The notes beneath the pieces were generated by a model. That model saw only the letters and a list, made by a program, of their open reading frames with translations, was not told the DNA's origin and made no database searches. This document shows, piece by piece, positions 44,927 to 55,341 of a DNA stretch of 64,000 nt. How positions within the stretch are numbered: position 1 is the first letter of the stretch; each line of letters starts with the position of its first letter. Location: contig NC_014306.1 in the NCBI RefSeq assembly GCF_000196615.1, positions 558,001 through 622,000 on the forward strand. Direction: 5' to 3'. Origin of the DNA: Erwinia billingiae Eb661. Lineage in GTDB: Bacteria > Pseudomonadota > Gammaproteobacteria > Enterobacterales > Enterobacteriaceae. The translations under genes were made by a program, and so were the position numbers.

Positions 44927-46375
44927 ATGTCGACGCTCAATCGCAGGGAGTTTGCTGGCCGGACTCACCCGACAAAAATCATTCAGTTTGGCGAAGGCAA
45001 CTTCCTGCGTGCTTTCATTGACTGGCAAATCGATCTGTTAAACGAACATACCGACCTGAACGCCGGTGTGGTGGTGGTGCGTCCGCGTAACAGCCAGACC
45101 ACCCGCAGCCTCAACAGCCAGGACGGGCTCTACACCACGCTGATCCGCGGCGTTAACGATCGCGGCGAAGTGGTCAGCGAACCGCGGCTGATCCGTTCGG
45201 TGAATGAGGAAATTCATCCGTGGCGGCAGCACGAGGCGTTTCTGGCGCTGGCGCGGGAAGCGGAGATTCGCTACGTCTTCTCCAACACCACTGAAGCGGG
45301 CATCCAGTATGACCCGGCCGATCGGCTGGACGATAAGCCTGCCAGCAGCTTCCCGGCAAAGCTAACCCAACAGCTGTACGCGCGCTGGCAGCACTTCTCC
45401 GGCGCGAAAGGGAGCGGCTGGGTGATGTTGCCGTGCGAGCTGATTGATGACAACGGTGAGGCGCTGAAGGCGCTGGTGCGGCGTTACGCGCAGGCGTGGC
45501 AGCTGCCCGCAGCGTTTATGCAGTGGCTGGAGCAGGAAAATACCTTCTGCTCGACGCTGGTCGACCGCATCGTCACCGGCTATCCGCAGGAAGCCCGTGC
45601 GATTGAAGCCGAACTGGGCTATCAGGATGCCTATCTGGTGGCCGGTGAGGTCTATTACCTGCTGGCGATCCAGGGGCCGGCGTGGCTGGAGCAGGCGCTC
45701 TGTCTGGATCGCTATCCGCTGAATATCCGCCTGGTTGACGACATTAAACCGTTTAAGGAGCAGAAGGTTGCGATCCTTAACGGCGCGCATACCGCCATGG
45801 TGCCGGTGGCGTACCTCGCCGGGCTGGATACGGTGGATGACGCGATGGCCGATGCCGATATCGCCGGGTTTATCGACCGCACCCTGCGGCAGGAAATCAT
45901 TCCCACGCTGTCGCAGGATCCGGCTGAATTACATGCCTTTGCCGATGCGGTGCTCAACCGCTTCCGCAATCCGTTTATCCGCCATCAGCTGCAGGCGATT
46001 GCCCTCAACGGCATGACCAAATTCCGCACCCGTCTGCTGCCACAAATTCTGGCCAGCTGCCAGCAAACCGGTGAGGTTCCGCCGCGTCTGAGCTTTGCCT
46101 TCGCGGCGCTGCTGGCCTTTTATCGCGGTAAACGCGGCGACGAAGTTTATCCCCTGCAGGACGACGCGGCCTGGCTGGCGCGCTTTGCCGAACTCTGGCC
46201 GCAGGTCGACAGCGGCAAGCTGGCGCCGCAGCAGCTGGTTGACGCCGTTTTCCGCGACTCTGCTCACTGGGGCTGCGATCTGAATACGGTACCGGGCTTA
46301 ACCGCTGCCGTCACCGAACACCTGCAACGTATTGTCGGCTGCGATATGCGCCAGGCACTGACGCATTTGAACTGA
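44927..46375 (+). CDS. uxaB: Tagaturonate reductase (altronate oxidoreductase) UxaB
   Basis: NADH-dependent long-chain mannitol-dehydrogenase-family enzyme that reduces D-tagaturonate to D-altronate in galacturonate catabolism. 482 residues (E. coli 483): [28 protein letters not shown] (nucleotide site), [17 protein letters not shown] [44 protein letters not shown] (catalytic Lys/Asn/His cluster) and [16 protein letters not shown] at 44927 follows AAGGA; the frame from 44882 is longer. Followed after 11 bases by uxaA. In E. coli uxaB and uxaCA are separate units. Confidence 0.95.
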   Translation: MSTLNRREFAGRTHPTKIIQFGEGNFLRAFIDWQIDLLNEHTDLNAGVVVVRPRNSQTTRSLNSQDGLYTTLIRGVNDRGEVVSEPRLIRSVNEEIHPWRQHEAFLALAREAEIRYVFSNTTEAGIQYDPADRLDDKPASSFPAKLTQQLYARWQHFSGAKGSGWVMLPCELIDDNGEALKALVRRYAQAWQLPAAFMQWLEQENTFCSTLVDRIVTGYPQEARAIEAELGYQDAYLVAGEVYYLLAIQGPAWLEQALCLDRYPLNIRLVDDIKPFKEQKVAILNGAHTAMVPVAYLAGLDTVDDAMADADIAGFIDRTLRQEIIPTLSQDPAELHAFADAVLNRFRNPFIRHQLQAIALNGMTKFRTRLLPQILASCQQTGEVPPRLSFAFAALLAFYRGKRGDEVYPLQDDAAWLARFAELWPQVDSGKLAPQQLVDAVFRDSAHWGCDLNTVPGLTAAVTEHLQRIVGCDMRQALTHLN

Positions 46376-46386
46376 GGAACACCACC

Positions 46387-47877
46387 ATGCAGCGTTATAT
46401 CAAAATCCATCCAAACGACAATGTGGCGGTTGCCCTCGCGGAACTCGCCGAAGGGGAAACCGTCAGCGTCGGCGAGCAGAACGTGGTGCTGAAGCAGGCC
46501 GTCGAGCGCGGCCACAAATTTGCGCTGCTGCCGCTGGCGGTGGGCGAACTGGTGATCAAATACGGTTTGCCGATTGGGCACGCCACGGTGCCGGTATCGG
46601 CAGGTGAAATCCTGCATTCCCACAACACCCGCACCAATCTCAGCGATGTGGACGAGTATAGCTATCAGCCCGATTTCGCCACGCTACCGGCACAGGCCGC
46701 TGACCGTGAGGTGCAGCTGTTCCGCCGCCGCAATGGCGATGTGGGCATCCGTAACGAGCTATGGATTTTGCCCACGGTCGGCTGCGTTAACGGCATCGCC
46801 AAACAGATGGTTAACCGTTTTCTGAAGGAGAGCGACGACGCGGCGGGCATCGACGGCGTGCATCTGTTTACCCATCCTTTCGGCTGCTCCCAGCTGGGCC
46901 AGGATCACGAGAACACCCGCACCATGTTGCAGAATATGGTGCGTCATCCCAACGCAGGCGCGGTGCTGGTGATTGGCCTGGGCTGTGAAAACAATCAGGT
47001 GGATGTCTTCCGCGAGACGCTGGGCGAATACGATGCCGATCGCGTCAGCTTTATGGCGTTGCAGCAGCATGATGATGAAGTGGAAGCCGGGCTGGAACAC
47101 CTGCGCCATCTGTATGCCGTCATGCGCGATGACCAGCGCCAACCGGGCAAGCTGAGTGAGCTGAAGTTCGGCCTGGAATGCGGCGGCTCGGACGGGCTGT
47201 CCGGCATCACCGCCAATCCGCTGCTGGGCCGGTTCTCCGACCAGATGATTGCCAACGGCGGCACCACGGTGCTGACGGAAGTGCCGGAAATGTTCGGTGC
47301 CGAGCGCATTCTGATGAGCCGCTGCCGCGATGAGCAGACCTTTGAAAAAACCGTCAGCATGATCAACGACTTCAAACGCTACTTTATCGATCACCAGCAG
47401 CCTATCTACGAGAACCCGTCGCCGGGCAACAAAGCGGGCGGCATCACCACGCTGGAAGAGAAGTCGCTGGGCTGTACGCAGAAAGCCGGGCAAAGCCAGG
47501 TGGTTGACGTGCTGAAATACGGCGAGCGCCTGCATCAGCCGGGTCTGAACCTGCTTAGCGCACCGGGGAATGACGCGGTCGCCACCAGCGCGCTGGCTGG
47601 CGCAGGCTGCCATATGGTGCTGTTCAGTACCGGACGCGGCACCCCTTACGGCGGCTTTGTGCCGACGGTAAAACTGGCCACCAACAGCGAGCTGGCGGCG
47701 AAAAAGCCGCACTGGATTGATTTCGATGCGGGTGCGTTGATCAAGGGAACCGACATGTCGGTGTTGCTGGAGAACTTTGTCGATACGCTGGTGGACATCG
47801 CCAACGGCCGTCAGACCAAAAATGAGCTGAATGACTTCCGCGAGCTGGCGATTTTCAAAAGTGGGGTGACGCTGTAG
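46387..47877 (+). CDS. uxaA: Altronate dehydratase UxaA
   Basis: Iron-dependent dehydratase converting D-altronate to 2-keto-3-deoxygluconate. 496 residues (E. coli 495): N-terminal SAF domain (about 1-95; NVAVALAELAEGETV..HKFALLPLAVGELVIKYGLPIG) and the C-terminal galactarate/altronate dehydratase domain with ELWILPTVGCVNGIAKQM, HLFTHPFGCSQLGQDHENTR, GLGCENNQVD, KFGLECGGSDGLSGITANP and GKGTP-like STGRGTPYGGFVPTVKL. In operon with uxaB; the isomerase gene uxaC is not nearby. Confidence 0.95.
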   Translation: MQRYIKIHPNDNVAVALAELAEGETVSVGEQNVVLKQAVERGHKFALLPLAVGELVIKYGLPIGHATVPVSAGEILHSHNTRTNLSDVDEYSYQPDFATLPAQAADREVQLFRRRNGDVGIRNELWILPTVGCVNGIAKQMVNRFLKESDDAAGIDGVHLFTHPFGCSQLGQDHENTRTMLQNMVRHPNAGAVLVIGLGCENNQVDVFRETLGEYDADRVSFMALQQHDDEVEAGLEHLRHLYAVMRDDQRQPGKLSELKFGLECGGSDGLSGITANPLLGRFSDQMIANGGTTVLTEVPEMFGAERILMSRCRDEQTFEKTVSMINDFKRYFIDHQQPIYENPSPGNKAGGITTLEEKSLGCTQKAGQSQVVDVLKYGERLHQPGLNLLSAPGNDAVATSALAGAGCHMVLFSTGRGTPYGGFVPTVKLATNSELAAKKPHWIDFDAGALIKGTDMSVLLENFVDTLVDIANGRQTKNELNDFRELAIFKSGVTL

Positions 47878-47925
47878 GGAAGGGAATACGGACCGGCTCG
47901 CCAGGCAGCGAGCCGGTTAACGCCA

Positions 47926-49164
47926 TCAGGCGCGTTGCTGTTCTTCCTGACGCTGGTCGGCCATACAGGCCGCCGCGGTAAACAGGATATCCGCTGAGGA
48001 GTTCAGCGCGGTTTCCGCCGAATCCTGCAGTACGCCGATAATAAAGCCGACCGCCACTACCTGCATCGCCACTTCATTTGGAATACCAAACATATTACAG
48101 GCCACCGGGATCAGCAGCAGCGAACCGCCCGCCACGCCGGATGCACCACAGGCACAGATCGACGCCACCAGGCTCAGCAAGATCGCCGTACTGACATCAA
48201 CCTGAATGCCCAGCGTATTCACCGCCGCCAGCGTCAGCACGGTGATGGTGATCGAAGCCCCCGCCATACTGATATTCGCCCCCACCGGGATCGACACCGA
48301 GTAAGTGTCCTCATCCAGCCCCAGCTTTTTCGCCAGCGCCATATTCACCGGAATATTGGCGGCGGAACTGCGGGTGAAGAAGGCGGTCACGCCGCTTTCA
48401 CGCAGGCAGGTAAATACCAGCGGATAGGGGTTGCGGCGGATTTTCCAGTACACCAGCAGCGGATTGAACACCAGCGCCATCAGCAGCATACAGCCCAACA
48501 ACAGGCCCAGCAGATGCGCGTAATCCCACAGCGCGGAGAAGCCGGTGGTCGCCAGAATCGAGGCCACCAGTCCGAAAATGCCCAGCGGCGCAAAGCGGAT
48601 CACCAGCCGTACCAGCGAGGTCACGGCGTTCGAGGCATCGTTGAGGAAGGTGCGGGTGGTGTCGCTGCTGTGACGGAAGGCGAAGCCGAGGCCAATTGCC
48701 CACACCAGAATGCCGATATAGTTGGCGTGCATCAGCGCATCAAACGGGTTAGCCACCATGCTCATCAACAGGCCGTTCAGCACTTCCAGAATGCCGGACG
48801 GCGGGACGATCTGCTGGTTAGCGTCGCTCAGCGTCAGGGTTTGCGGCAGTAGATGGCTGAAGACGACGGCCACCACGGCGGCACAGAACGTGCTGAGCAG
48901 ATAGAGAATGACGATCGGGCGGATACTGGTTTTGCTGCCGTGCTGATGGTTTGCAATCGAGGAGATCACCAGCACCATCACCAGCAGGGGAGCAACCGCT
49001 TTCAGCGCGCTGACAAACAGCGTACCCAGCAGGCTGACAGAATGGGCGCCTTCTTTTGAGAACCACGCCAGGGCAATGCCGGCGATCAGACCGATCATAA
49101 TTTGAGTGACCAGGCTGCCCTGCATCAGACGCTGCATCAGCCCAGGACTTTTTTCCATACGCAT
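47926..49164 (-). CDS. sstT: Sodium:serine/threonine symporter SstT
   Basis: Na+-coupled serine/threonine importer of the DAACS (glutamate-transporter-like) family. 412 residues, multiple membrane helices; family motifs [23 protein letters not shown] (serine-rich HP1), [21 protein letters not shown] and [23 protein letters not shown] (HP2), ending [25 protein letters not shown] start at 49164 ([13 protein letters not shown]), which aligns with E. coli; the upstream extension to 49239 is not family-like. Monocistronic. Confidence 0.95.
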   Translation of the reverse strand: MRMEKSPGLMQRLMQGSLVTQIMIGLIAGIALAWFSKEGAHSVSLLGTLFVSALKAVAPLLVMVLVISSIANHQHGSKTSIRPIVILYLLSTFCAAVVAVVFSHLLPQTLTLSDANQQIVPPSGILEVLNGLLMSMVANPFDALMHANYIGILVWAIGLGFAFRHSSDTTRTFLNDASNAVTSLVRLVIRFAPLGIFGLVASILATTGFSALWDYAHLLGLLLGCMLLMALVFNPLLVYWKIRRNPYPLVFTCLRESGVTAFFTRSSAANIPVNMALAKKLGLDEDTYSVSIPVGANISMAGASITITVLTLAAVNTLGIQVDVSTAILLSLVASICACGASGVAGGSLLLIPVACNMFGIPNEVAMQVVAVGFIIGVLQDSAETALNSSADILFTAAACMADQRQEEQQRA

Positions 49165-49398
49165 AGTAAAAAACCAGTGTTGTTTTCGATAAATAACAAT
49201 GCGGCGCTTCAGCATCGTGTGTGCTGAATGGGACGGCATTGGTGTGTTTGCGCGGGTGAGTATAAGGAAATGTGATGGCAGGGGAAGGGAAAAGTCGTGA
49301 AAAGTTCGGCTGACGAAAAGAAGCGTGCGGCTAAACAGAATCTCCAGCGGGAAATTGACACCGGGCCGCGGTGAAGCAGCCCGGTGTCAGGCAGCGCG

Positions 49399-50370
49399 TT
49401 ACTGACTCAGCTTCTTCTGGTCGTTACGGTGATTAACCCAGGCATTAACCAGCAGGGTGATGGCCAGAATGCCGCCGACGGTACCCAGCGAGATCGACAC
49501 CGGAATGTGGTAGAAATCGACGATCAGCATCTTCACACCGATAAACACCAGCACCACCGCCAGACCATATTTCAGCATATGGAAGCGTTCCGCGACGTTC
49601 GCCAGCAGGAAGTACATCGCACGCAGGCCGAGGATTGCGAACAGGTTAGAGGTCAGAACGATAAACGGGTCGGTGGTGACCGCGAAAATAGCCGGAATGC
49701 TGTCGACGGCAAAAATCACGTCGCTCAGCTCGACCATAATCAGCACCAGCAGCAGCGGCGTAGCGAACAGCACGCCGTTACGACGCACGAAGAACTTCTC
49801 GCCTTCCATGGTTTCGGTCATGCGCATTTTGCTGCGCAGCCAGCGGACGACCGGCTTGTCGCCGACGTTGCCTTCATCGTCACCGCCTTCCATCGCCATT
49901 TTGATGCCGGTAAAGATCAGGAACGCGCCGAAGAGATACAGGATCCAGCTGAATTCAGAGACCAGCCAGCTGCCGGCAAAGATCATCCCGGTACGCAGCA
50001 CGATAGCGCCGAGGATGCCGTAGATGAGTACCCGACGTTGAATGGCGGCCGGCACCGCAAAGTAGCTGAACAGCATCAGCCAGACGAAGACGTTATCCAC
50101 CGCCAGCGCTTTTTCCAGCACGTAGCCCGTCAGGAAAGCCAGGGTTTGCGTATTCGCGATCTCACGGCCGACATTACCGTCGAGGTACCACCAGAAACCG
50201 GCAGCGAACAGCAGAGAGAGGGAGATCCACAGCAGCGACCAGAGTGCCGCCTGTTTCATTGACATGGTTTGGGAGCCGCGACGACCCTGCAAAAACAGGT
50301 CGATAGCCAGCATAATAACCACGATTACCGCGAAGCTGCCCCACAGCAGAGGCGTGCCAACAGAGTGCAT
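49399..50370 (-). CDS. alx: TerC-family membrane protein Alx (manganese/pH-responsive)
   Basis: TerC-family inner-membrane protein, induced by alkaline pH and manganese through its leader RNA; implicated in Mn2+ export. 323 residues with about nine membrane helices; conserved acidic membrane residues in [19 protein letters not shown] and [20 protein letters not shown], plus [19 protein letters not shown]. It follows a yybP-ykoY-type riboswitch located 90-190 bases upstream, matching the E. coli alx leader (SraF/PRE). Confidence 0.96.
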   Translation of the reverse strand: MHSVGTPLLWGSFAVIVVIMLAIDLFLQGRRGSQTMSMKQAALWSLLWISLSLLFAAGFWWYLDGNVGREIANTQTLAFLTGYVLEKALAVDNVFVWLMLFSYFAVPAAIQRRVLIYGILGAIVLRTGMIFAGSWLVSEFSWILYLFGAFLIFTGIKMAMEGGDDEGNVGDKPVVRWLRSKMRMTETMEGEKFFVRRNGVLFATPLLLVLIMVELSDVIFAVDSIPAIFAVTTDPFIVLTSNLFAILGLRAMYFLLANVAERFHMLKYGLAVVLVFIGVKMLIVDFYHIPVSISLGTVGGILAITLLVNAWVNHRNDQKKLSQ

Positions 50371-50455
50371 AGACGTATCCTGTAAAATGAAAAATGGCCG
50401 ACAGAAACAGGGCTGTTTATTTCATCATAGATGACAAACAGGCCGATTCCTTTAA

Positions 50456-50560
50456 CGCCAGGTCTCACTCACAGCAGAACCCGTGGTTCTGTTGCCCAAC
50501 GACCGGGTATCTTGGATACCGTGCTGACGATCGGTTGGCGTAAAAGTTACTCCCCTATGC
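50456..50560 (-). promoter_or_regulatory. yybP-ykoY manganese riboswitch in the alx leader
   Basis: On the minus strand the two conserved loop motifs are present: AGGGGAGTAAC (50556-50546) and GAGACCTGGCG (50466-50456), separated by nested stems including GGTATCCAAGATACC and AGAACCACGGGTTCT. In this family the two motifs dock to bind Mn2+ and expose the ribosome site of the downstream gene. Confidence 0.88.
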
Positions 50561-50623
50561 TGCGGCAGAAGATACGGTCCGCCGCGGCACAGGTCAATCA
50601 TAACTGGACATATTTAGAAATAT

Positions 50624-51622
50624 TTACACAACCACGTCATCTGGCAGCTCATCCGCCGGGAAGACCACGCCGGTCTGGCGACGAATGTCGGTCAGCAGTT
50701 TCGCCGTGGTACGTGAGGTTTGCAGGCCCGGATGATTCACTTCGTTGCTCTCTACCAGCCGGGCGAAGGTCTCGGCTTCATACAGCATGGTATTGATATG
50801 CTGAGGATGGCTGAGGTCCTGCGAGCGGGCGCCGCGCGGCACAAAGCTGACGCGCTGGCATTCCGAAACGTGCTCAATAACCAGCGATCCCTCTTCGCCC
50901 TGGATCTCACTTGGCAGGCCAGACTGGCTGACTTTCGAGTGCAGAAGGGTAACGTCAAAATCGCCGTAATCCATCACCACCGTGCCGTGGGCATCCACGC
51001 CGCTGGCCAGCAGCGACGCATTCGCCGACACCTTATGCGGTTCACCCCACAGGCTGACCGCGGTCGCCAGGCAGTAATAACCGATGTCCATAATCGAGCC
51101 GTTCGACCAGGCCGGATTAAAGGTATTGGGATTCTCGCCGTCCAGATAGCGCTGATAGCGCGAGGAGTACTGGCAGTAGTTGATCACCGCTTTACGCAGC
51201 TTGCCCACTTTCGGCAGGGACGCTTGCAGGATCAGGAAATTGGGCAGGCTGGCGGTTTTAAAGGCTTCAAACAGCACTACCTGATTTTCTCGCGCGCAGG
51301 CGATCATCGTCTCGACTTCACGCAGGTTAGACGCCAGCGGCTTCTCACAAATCACATGCTTTTTATGCTGCAGGAAAAGCAGCGATTGCTGGCAGTGCAG
51401 GGCGTTCGGGCTGGCGATATACACCGCATCAATGTCGTCCGACTCGGCCATTTGCGCCAGCGAGGTAAACAGATGCTGCACGGGGTAATCGGTGCTGAAG
51501 GCCTGAGCCTGGTCCAGTGAACGGGAGTAAACGGCGGTGAGCTTCATTTTGCCGGTTTCATGCGCGGCATCGACAAACTGGCGGGTGATCCAGTTAGTCC
51601 CTACAACAGCGAAGCGGATCAT
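50624..51622 (-). CDS. ygjR: Gfo/Idh/MocA family oxidoreductase YgjR
   Basis: NAD(P)-dependent oxidoreductase of unknown substrate. 332 residues: Rossmann start MIRFAVVGTNWITRQFVDAAHETGK, AVYIASPNALHCQQSLLFLQHKKHVICEKPLASNLREVETMI (the EKP catalytic lysine), FEAFKTASLPNF, YCQYSSRYQRYLDGENPNTFNPAWSNGSIMDIGYYCLA and a C-terminal alpha/beta domain. It aligns along its whole length with E. coli YgjR. ATG at 51622; the frame is open to 51643. Adjacent to alx, as in E. coli. Confidence 0.94.
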   Translation of the reverse strand: MIRFAVVGTNWITRQFVDAAHETGKMKLTAVYSRSLDQAQAFSTDYPVQHLFTSLAQMAESDDIDAVYIASPNALHCQQSLLFLQHKKHVICEKPLASNLREVETMIACARENQVVLFEAFKTASLPNFLILQASLPKVGKLRKAVINYCQYSSRYQRYLDGENPNTFNPAWSNGSIMDIGYYCLATAVSLWGEPHKVSANASLLASGVDAHGTVVMDYGDFDVTLLHSKVSQSGLPSEIQGEEGSLVIEHVSECQRVSFVPRGARSQDLSHPQHINTMLYEAETFARLVESNEVNHPGLQTSRTTAKLLTDIRRQTGVVFPADELPDDVVV

Positions 51623-51790
51623 GGCGTGTTTTGGTCTCCACACGTTTATGGCGGGAGTGGCGCAGCGCGTTTGCCCTGCCCACGGCGATAACCTTCAGAG
51701 TAGCATGTGAGTTCCCGCATGCCGTTTGATTTTTCCTGTATCCTCTTTCACCCTAAGAGGAAAGATTCTCCACCGGGGCACACTGAAAAC

Positions 51791-53482
51791 ATGACGACGG
51801 GCAGTAAACACGCACTGAACTGGACCAGCATTCTGGTCGCGATCCCGGTTGGCCTGGTGGCGACGCTGGTGACGCTGGGCTTTCGTCAGGCGATTGAGCT
51901 GATTAACTCGGTGGTGTTTGGCACCCGGCAGGATGTGACCCAGGCCATCGGCGTCTATCCGTGGTATCTCTGGCCGCTGGTGGTGGGTATCGGCGGGGTG
52001 ATTGCCGGTTTTTTCCTGCGTTATGCCACGGCGATTGAACAGAAAGAGACGGTTCGCACCGATTATCTGGAAGTGATCAACGCCCGACTGGATGCCGTGC
52101 CGACCAAAACCTCGCTGTTCCGCGCGCTCTCCTCGATTGCCAGTATCAGCAGCGGCGCCTCGATTGGTAAAGAGGGGCCGATGGTGCAGCTTTCCGCGCT
52201 GAGCGGCAGCCTGATGGGCCGGCTGTGTTTCGCTAAGCTCGCGCTGCGCAACAGTGACATTGTGGCGATGGCCGCCGCCGCCGGGCTGTCGTCGGTTTAC
52301 CATGCCCCGCTGGCCTCGGCGATTTTCGTGGCGGAGATTGCTTTTGGCATCTCGGCGCTGCAGCGCCTGATCCCGCTGATCATCTCCTCAGGCGTGGCGG
52401 TGCTGACCATGTGGACGCTGGGCTACCGTTCGGCGATTTATCCCTTCTCCCATGCGCAGTTTGATTTGACGGTCGGCAACATGCTGCTGACGGTGATCGT
52501 CGGCCTGGCGGCCGGTCTGGTGGGCTGGGCGATGATCTGGCTGATCAATCAGAGCAAGCAGCGCTTTGGCCGCATCAAAAACCTGCCGTTCCGGCTGGGA
52601 TTAGGCGGCGTGCTGGTGGGCGTGATGGCGATTGCCAGCACCAATATTCTCGGCAACGGCTACGAAGTGATTGTCGAAATCATGGCCGGCAGCTTCGTGC
52701 TGAAAGGGCTGATTATCCTGCTGGCGCTGAAGATGATTGCCACGGCGGTGTCGGTCGGCTCTAACGCGGTGGGCGGCCTGTTCACGCCCTCGTTGCTGAT
52801 TGGCGCGGTGCTGGGCGTGGTGATCGCCACACTGGCGAGCCTGGCCGGCTGGCCGGTCAGCAACACCGTGGTATTCGCAGCGGTGGGGATGGGCGCGGTA
52901 CTGGCGTCGGTCAGTCAGGCACCCTTGATGGCGATGCTGATGGTGCTGGAAATGACCCTCAACAGCAGCCTGTTGTTCCCCACCATGATTGCCTGCGTGC
53001 TGGCATCAATGACCGTCTACCGTTTGCAGTCCAGCAGCACCTATCCGGTGATCAAAAACCACTTCAGCCGCTCCGATGCCAAGTTCGATTTTGATAACGG
53101 CATCATCTCGCAATTTATCGTTTCTGGCGCGGCGCTGAAGCCGGAAGATACCGTCGGCAAGGCGCTGGCGGTCAGCACGTTAAAACGCGAGCGTTTTGTC
53201 TATGTGATCGGTGATGTTGGGCAGTTTCTGGGCGCGGTATCGATTCACGATATTTCCAGAAAAGTGCTGGATAAAGAGATCACGCTGGACTCGCCGGTCA
53301 GCTGCGTGGTGGACGAGGCTTTCCCGTTTATCTACGAGAATCAGACCATTACCGAAGGCTGGGAAGCCTTTGCCCGCATCACGCTGGAGCGCCTGCCGGT
53401 GCTGAATAATCCGGTGGAAAGGAAATACCTCGGCGCGCTGACCAAAACCAGCCTGATCCAGAAAGCCAAAGACTTCCTGTAA
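51791..53482 (+). CDS. ClcB-type CLC chloride channel/transporter with C-terminal CBS region
   Basis: CLC-family inner-membrane protein, 563 residues. The membrane core carries SSGASIGKEGPMVQLSAL (the GKEGP loop with its gating glutamate), AAAAGLSSVYHAPLASAIFVAEI and SNAVGGLFTPSLLIGAVLG (GxFxP anion-site loop). The first selectivity loop of classical CLCs (GSGIP) is not recognisable. After about residue 430 comes a soluble CBS-domain pair (KFDFDNGIISQFIV..VGKALAVSTLKRERFVYVIGDVGQFLGAVSIHDI), which E. coli ClcA and ClcB lack. The start at 51791 is the first ATG before the membrane core; it has no good ribosome site, so it is less certain than the rest. Divergent from ygjR. Confidence 0.87.
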   Translation: MTTGSKHALNWTSILVAIPVGLVATLVTLGFRQAIELINSVVFGTRQDVTQAIGVYPWYLWPLVVGIGGVIAGFFLRYATAIEQKETVRTDYLEVINARLDAVPTKTSLFRALSSIASISSGASIGKEGPMVQLSALSGSLMGRLCFAKLALRNSDIVAMAAAAGLSSVYHAPLASAIFVAEIAFGISALQRLIPLIISSGVAVLTMWTLGYRSAIYPFSHAQFDLTVGNMLLTVIVGLAAGLVGWAMIWLINQSKQRFGRIKNLPFRLGLGGVLVGVMAIASTNILGNGYEVIVEIMAGSFVLKGLIILLALKMIATAVSVGSNAVGGLFTPSLLIGAVLGVVIATLASLAGWPVSNTVVFAAVGMGAVLASVSQAPLMAMLMVLEMTLNSSLLFPTMIACVLASMTVYRLQSSSTYPVIKNHFSRSDAKFDFDNGIISQFIVSGAALKPEDTVGKALAVSTLKRERFVYVIGDVGQFLGAVSIHDISRKVLDKEITLDSPVSCVVDEAFPFIYENQTITEGWEAFARITLERLPVLNNPVERKYLGALTKTSLIQKAKDFL

Positions 53483-53550
53483 GCAGGGGCGCCCGTGGCG
53501 GGAACCCCTTGCGGATTACAGGCCGTCGGCCGGGTATTCGACCTTCTCGC

Positions 53551-54402
53551 TCACAGTTCCTCCCGCACTTTCATCACCGCCGCCATCAGCTCCGCCACGC
53601 GGCGCGCATCGACCGGTTTCCACCACTGTCCGTCTTCCTTCAGCCACTGGCCGATAATCGCGCCATCGGCGGAGGCAAACAGCGCCGGCACCTGAGACGG
53701 TGACAGGCCAGAGCCGACAATCACCGGCAGATTGGTGCCGCTTCGCACCTCGTTGACCTCGGTGTCGCTGGTGGGGTTGCCGGTGCGGGTGCCGGTGGCG
53801 ATCAGCACGTCGGCATCAAACCATTCGGCGTCGGTCGCCTGCTCGGGAATGCTGCGGTCGGCGGTAATGGCGTGGGCGCCAAACTTGACGTGAACATCGG
53901 CGAAAATGGCGACATCGCGCGCGTCGATCATCGCGCGATAGCGCATCGCTTCCGGGGCCGGGCCGTTGATAAAGCCTTCGTTAGCGATATAGGCATTGGC
54001 CCATTGATTGACGCGCACCCAGCGGGCACCGACCGCTTTGGCAATCGCCAGCGCCGGAATGGCACCGTTGGCGACACAGGTAATGCCGATGGGCGTATCA
54101 ACGGCATTTCGTACCGCGAGGCAGGCGGCGGTTAACGCGGCCACCGTCTCCGGACCGATATTTTCCGGGCGCGCGAAGGGCAGGTCGCTGGCGTTTTCGA
54201 CAATAATGCCGTCCACGCCGCCGCGTGACAGCGTCAGCGCATCGGCCACGGCGGCGTCATACACCTCTTTCATCGCCTGGCCGTTATAACGTGGCGCGCC
54301 GGGCAGCGGCTTCAGGTGGATCACGCCAATCACCGGTTTCTTCACCTGAAACAGCGTCTCCAGGGCATTACTCTTCTGCGGCAGAACTTGGGGTGCGGCC
54401 AT
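53551..54402 (-). CDS. BtpA/SgcQ family TIM-barrel protein
   Basis: 283-residue member of the BtpA/SgcQ family, a phosphate-binding TIM barrel of unresolved function (BtpA is linked to photosystem I stability in cyanobacteria; SgcQ lies in an uncharacterised E. coli sugar cluster). Motifs: KPVIGVIHLKPLPGAPRY, GVDGIIVENASDLPF, IGITCVANGAIPALAIAKAVGARWVRVNQWANAYIANEG, IFADVHVKFGAHAI and LPVIVGSGLSPSQVPALFASADGAIIG (phosphate-binding end). Last gene of a gntR-pfkB-btpA operon. Confidence 0.85.
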   Translation of the reverse strand: MAAPQVLPQKSNALETLFQVKKPVIGVIHLKPLPGAPRYNGQAMKEVYDAAVADALTLSRGGVDGIIVENASDLPFARPENIGPETVAALTAACLAVRNAVDTPIGITCVANGAIPALAIAKAVGARWVRVNQWANAYIANEGFINGPAPEAMRYRAMIDARDVAIFADVHVKFGAHAITADRSIPEQATDAEWFDADVLIATGTRTGNPTSDTEVNEVRSGTNLPVIVGSGLSPSQVPALFASADGAIIGQWLKEDGQWWKPVDARRVAELMAAVMKVREEL

Positions 54403-54441
54403 ATCACTCTCTCTGTAAACGTGCTTGATGGGGTCAGAAGG

Positions 54442-55341
54442 TCAGCGCAGGCTGGCCTGTTGAAAGGCAGCGAGCTGCTGCCGGTCAGGATAAGAGGGCT
54501 GAGCGCCAGCCCGTTCGCAGCTGTAGGTGGCGGCAAACACCGCTTCGGTCAGCGCCGCGTCGGGCGATTTTCCGGCCAGCAGGCAGGCGATAAACCAGCC
54601 GGCCAGGCAGTCGCCTGCGCCGGTGGTGTCCACCAGCGTTGGCGTCAGCGGGTAGCGTGCTTCGAGGTGATCCGTGTCGGTGGTGTAGCTGGCGCCTCTG
54701 GCACCCAGCGTGGAAACCACCGCGTTTACCCCAGCCGCCAGCAGCTGTTGCACCGGGTTGTCGCCCAGTTGCGCCAGCGCGCGCTGATTGCAGAACACCA
54801 CTTCCGCACCCGCCAGCAGCGATTCGATCGAGGCAATGCCGTTGCTGAAGGTGGCGGGTTCCAGATCCAGCGACCATTTGCAGCCGCGCTGACGCGCCTG
54901 CTCAATCAGCGGCCACGCGCCTTCGCCATACACCGCGGTATGCACCCAGTCGATGCCGTCTAAGGAGAGGGATTGCACCCATTCAAGGGAGGGATAGAGC
55001 GACACGCCCGGCTCCAGCAGCAGTCGCTTCTCGCCGTGCGGTTCAATCAGCACGATGGCGCGGCAGGTGCGGCCAGGCATCTTGCGGCTGACGATCTCAA
55101 TGCCCGCCTGCTGCAGGCTGATCAGCAGGGAGTCGGCAAACAGGTCATCGCCGGTTTCCACCGCCAGCACCGGGTTGCCGCCGGCCAGACGGCAGGCGAG
55201 GGCGGCGTTGCTGATCACCCCACCGGCAGATTCGTTATCAATACGCACGTGCAGCTTTTCATCGGGCTGCGGGATGTGGCCCAGCTGCAGGGTGGTGTCG
55301 AGGCTGATATCGCCAACAAATAAGGCCTTTCCCGTCGCCAT
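54442..55341 (-). CDS. PfkB-family carbohydrate kinase
   Basis: Ribokinase-like sugar or nucleoside kinase. 299 residues: GKALFVGDISLDTTLQLGHIPQPDEKLHV, SAGGVISNAALACRLAGGNPVLAVETGDD (N-terminal PfkB signature), VSTLGARGAS and DTTGAGDCLAGWFIACLLAG (C-terminal signature with the catalytic Asp). The frame is open upstream into gntR, but the ATG at 55341 overlaps the gntR stop by one base and begins the family fold. Substrate unknown; the BtpA partner suggests a phosphorylated sugar passed to a TIM-barrel enzyme. Confidence 0.87.
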   Translation of the reverse strand: MATGKALFVGDISLDTTLQLGHIPQPDEKLHVRIDNESAGGVISNAALACRLAGGNPVLAVETGDDLFADSLLISLQQAGIEIVSRKMPGRTCRAIVLIEPHGEKRLLLEPGVSLYPSLEWVQSLSLDGIDWVHTAVYGEGAWPLIEQARQRGCKWSLDLEPATFSNGIASIESLLAGAEVVFCNQRALAQLGDNPVQQLLAAGVNAVVSTLGARGASYTTDTDHLEARYPLTPTLVDTTGAGDCLAGWFIACLLAGKSPDAALTEAVFAATYSCERAGAQPSYPDRQQLAAFQQASLR

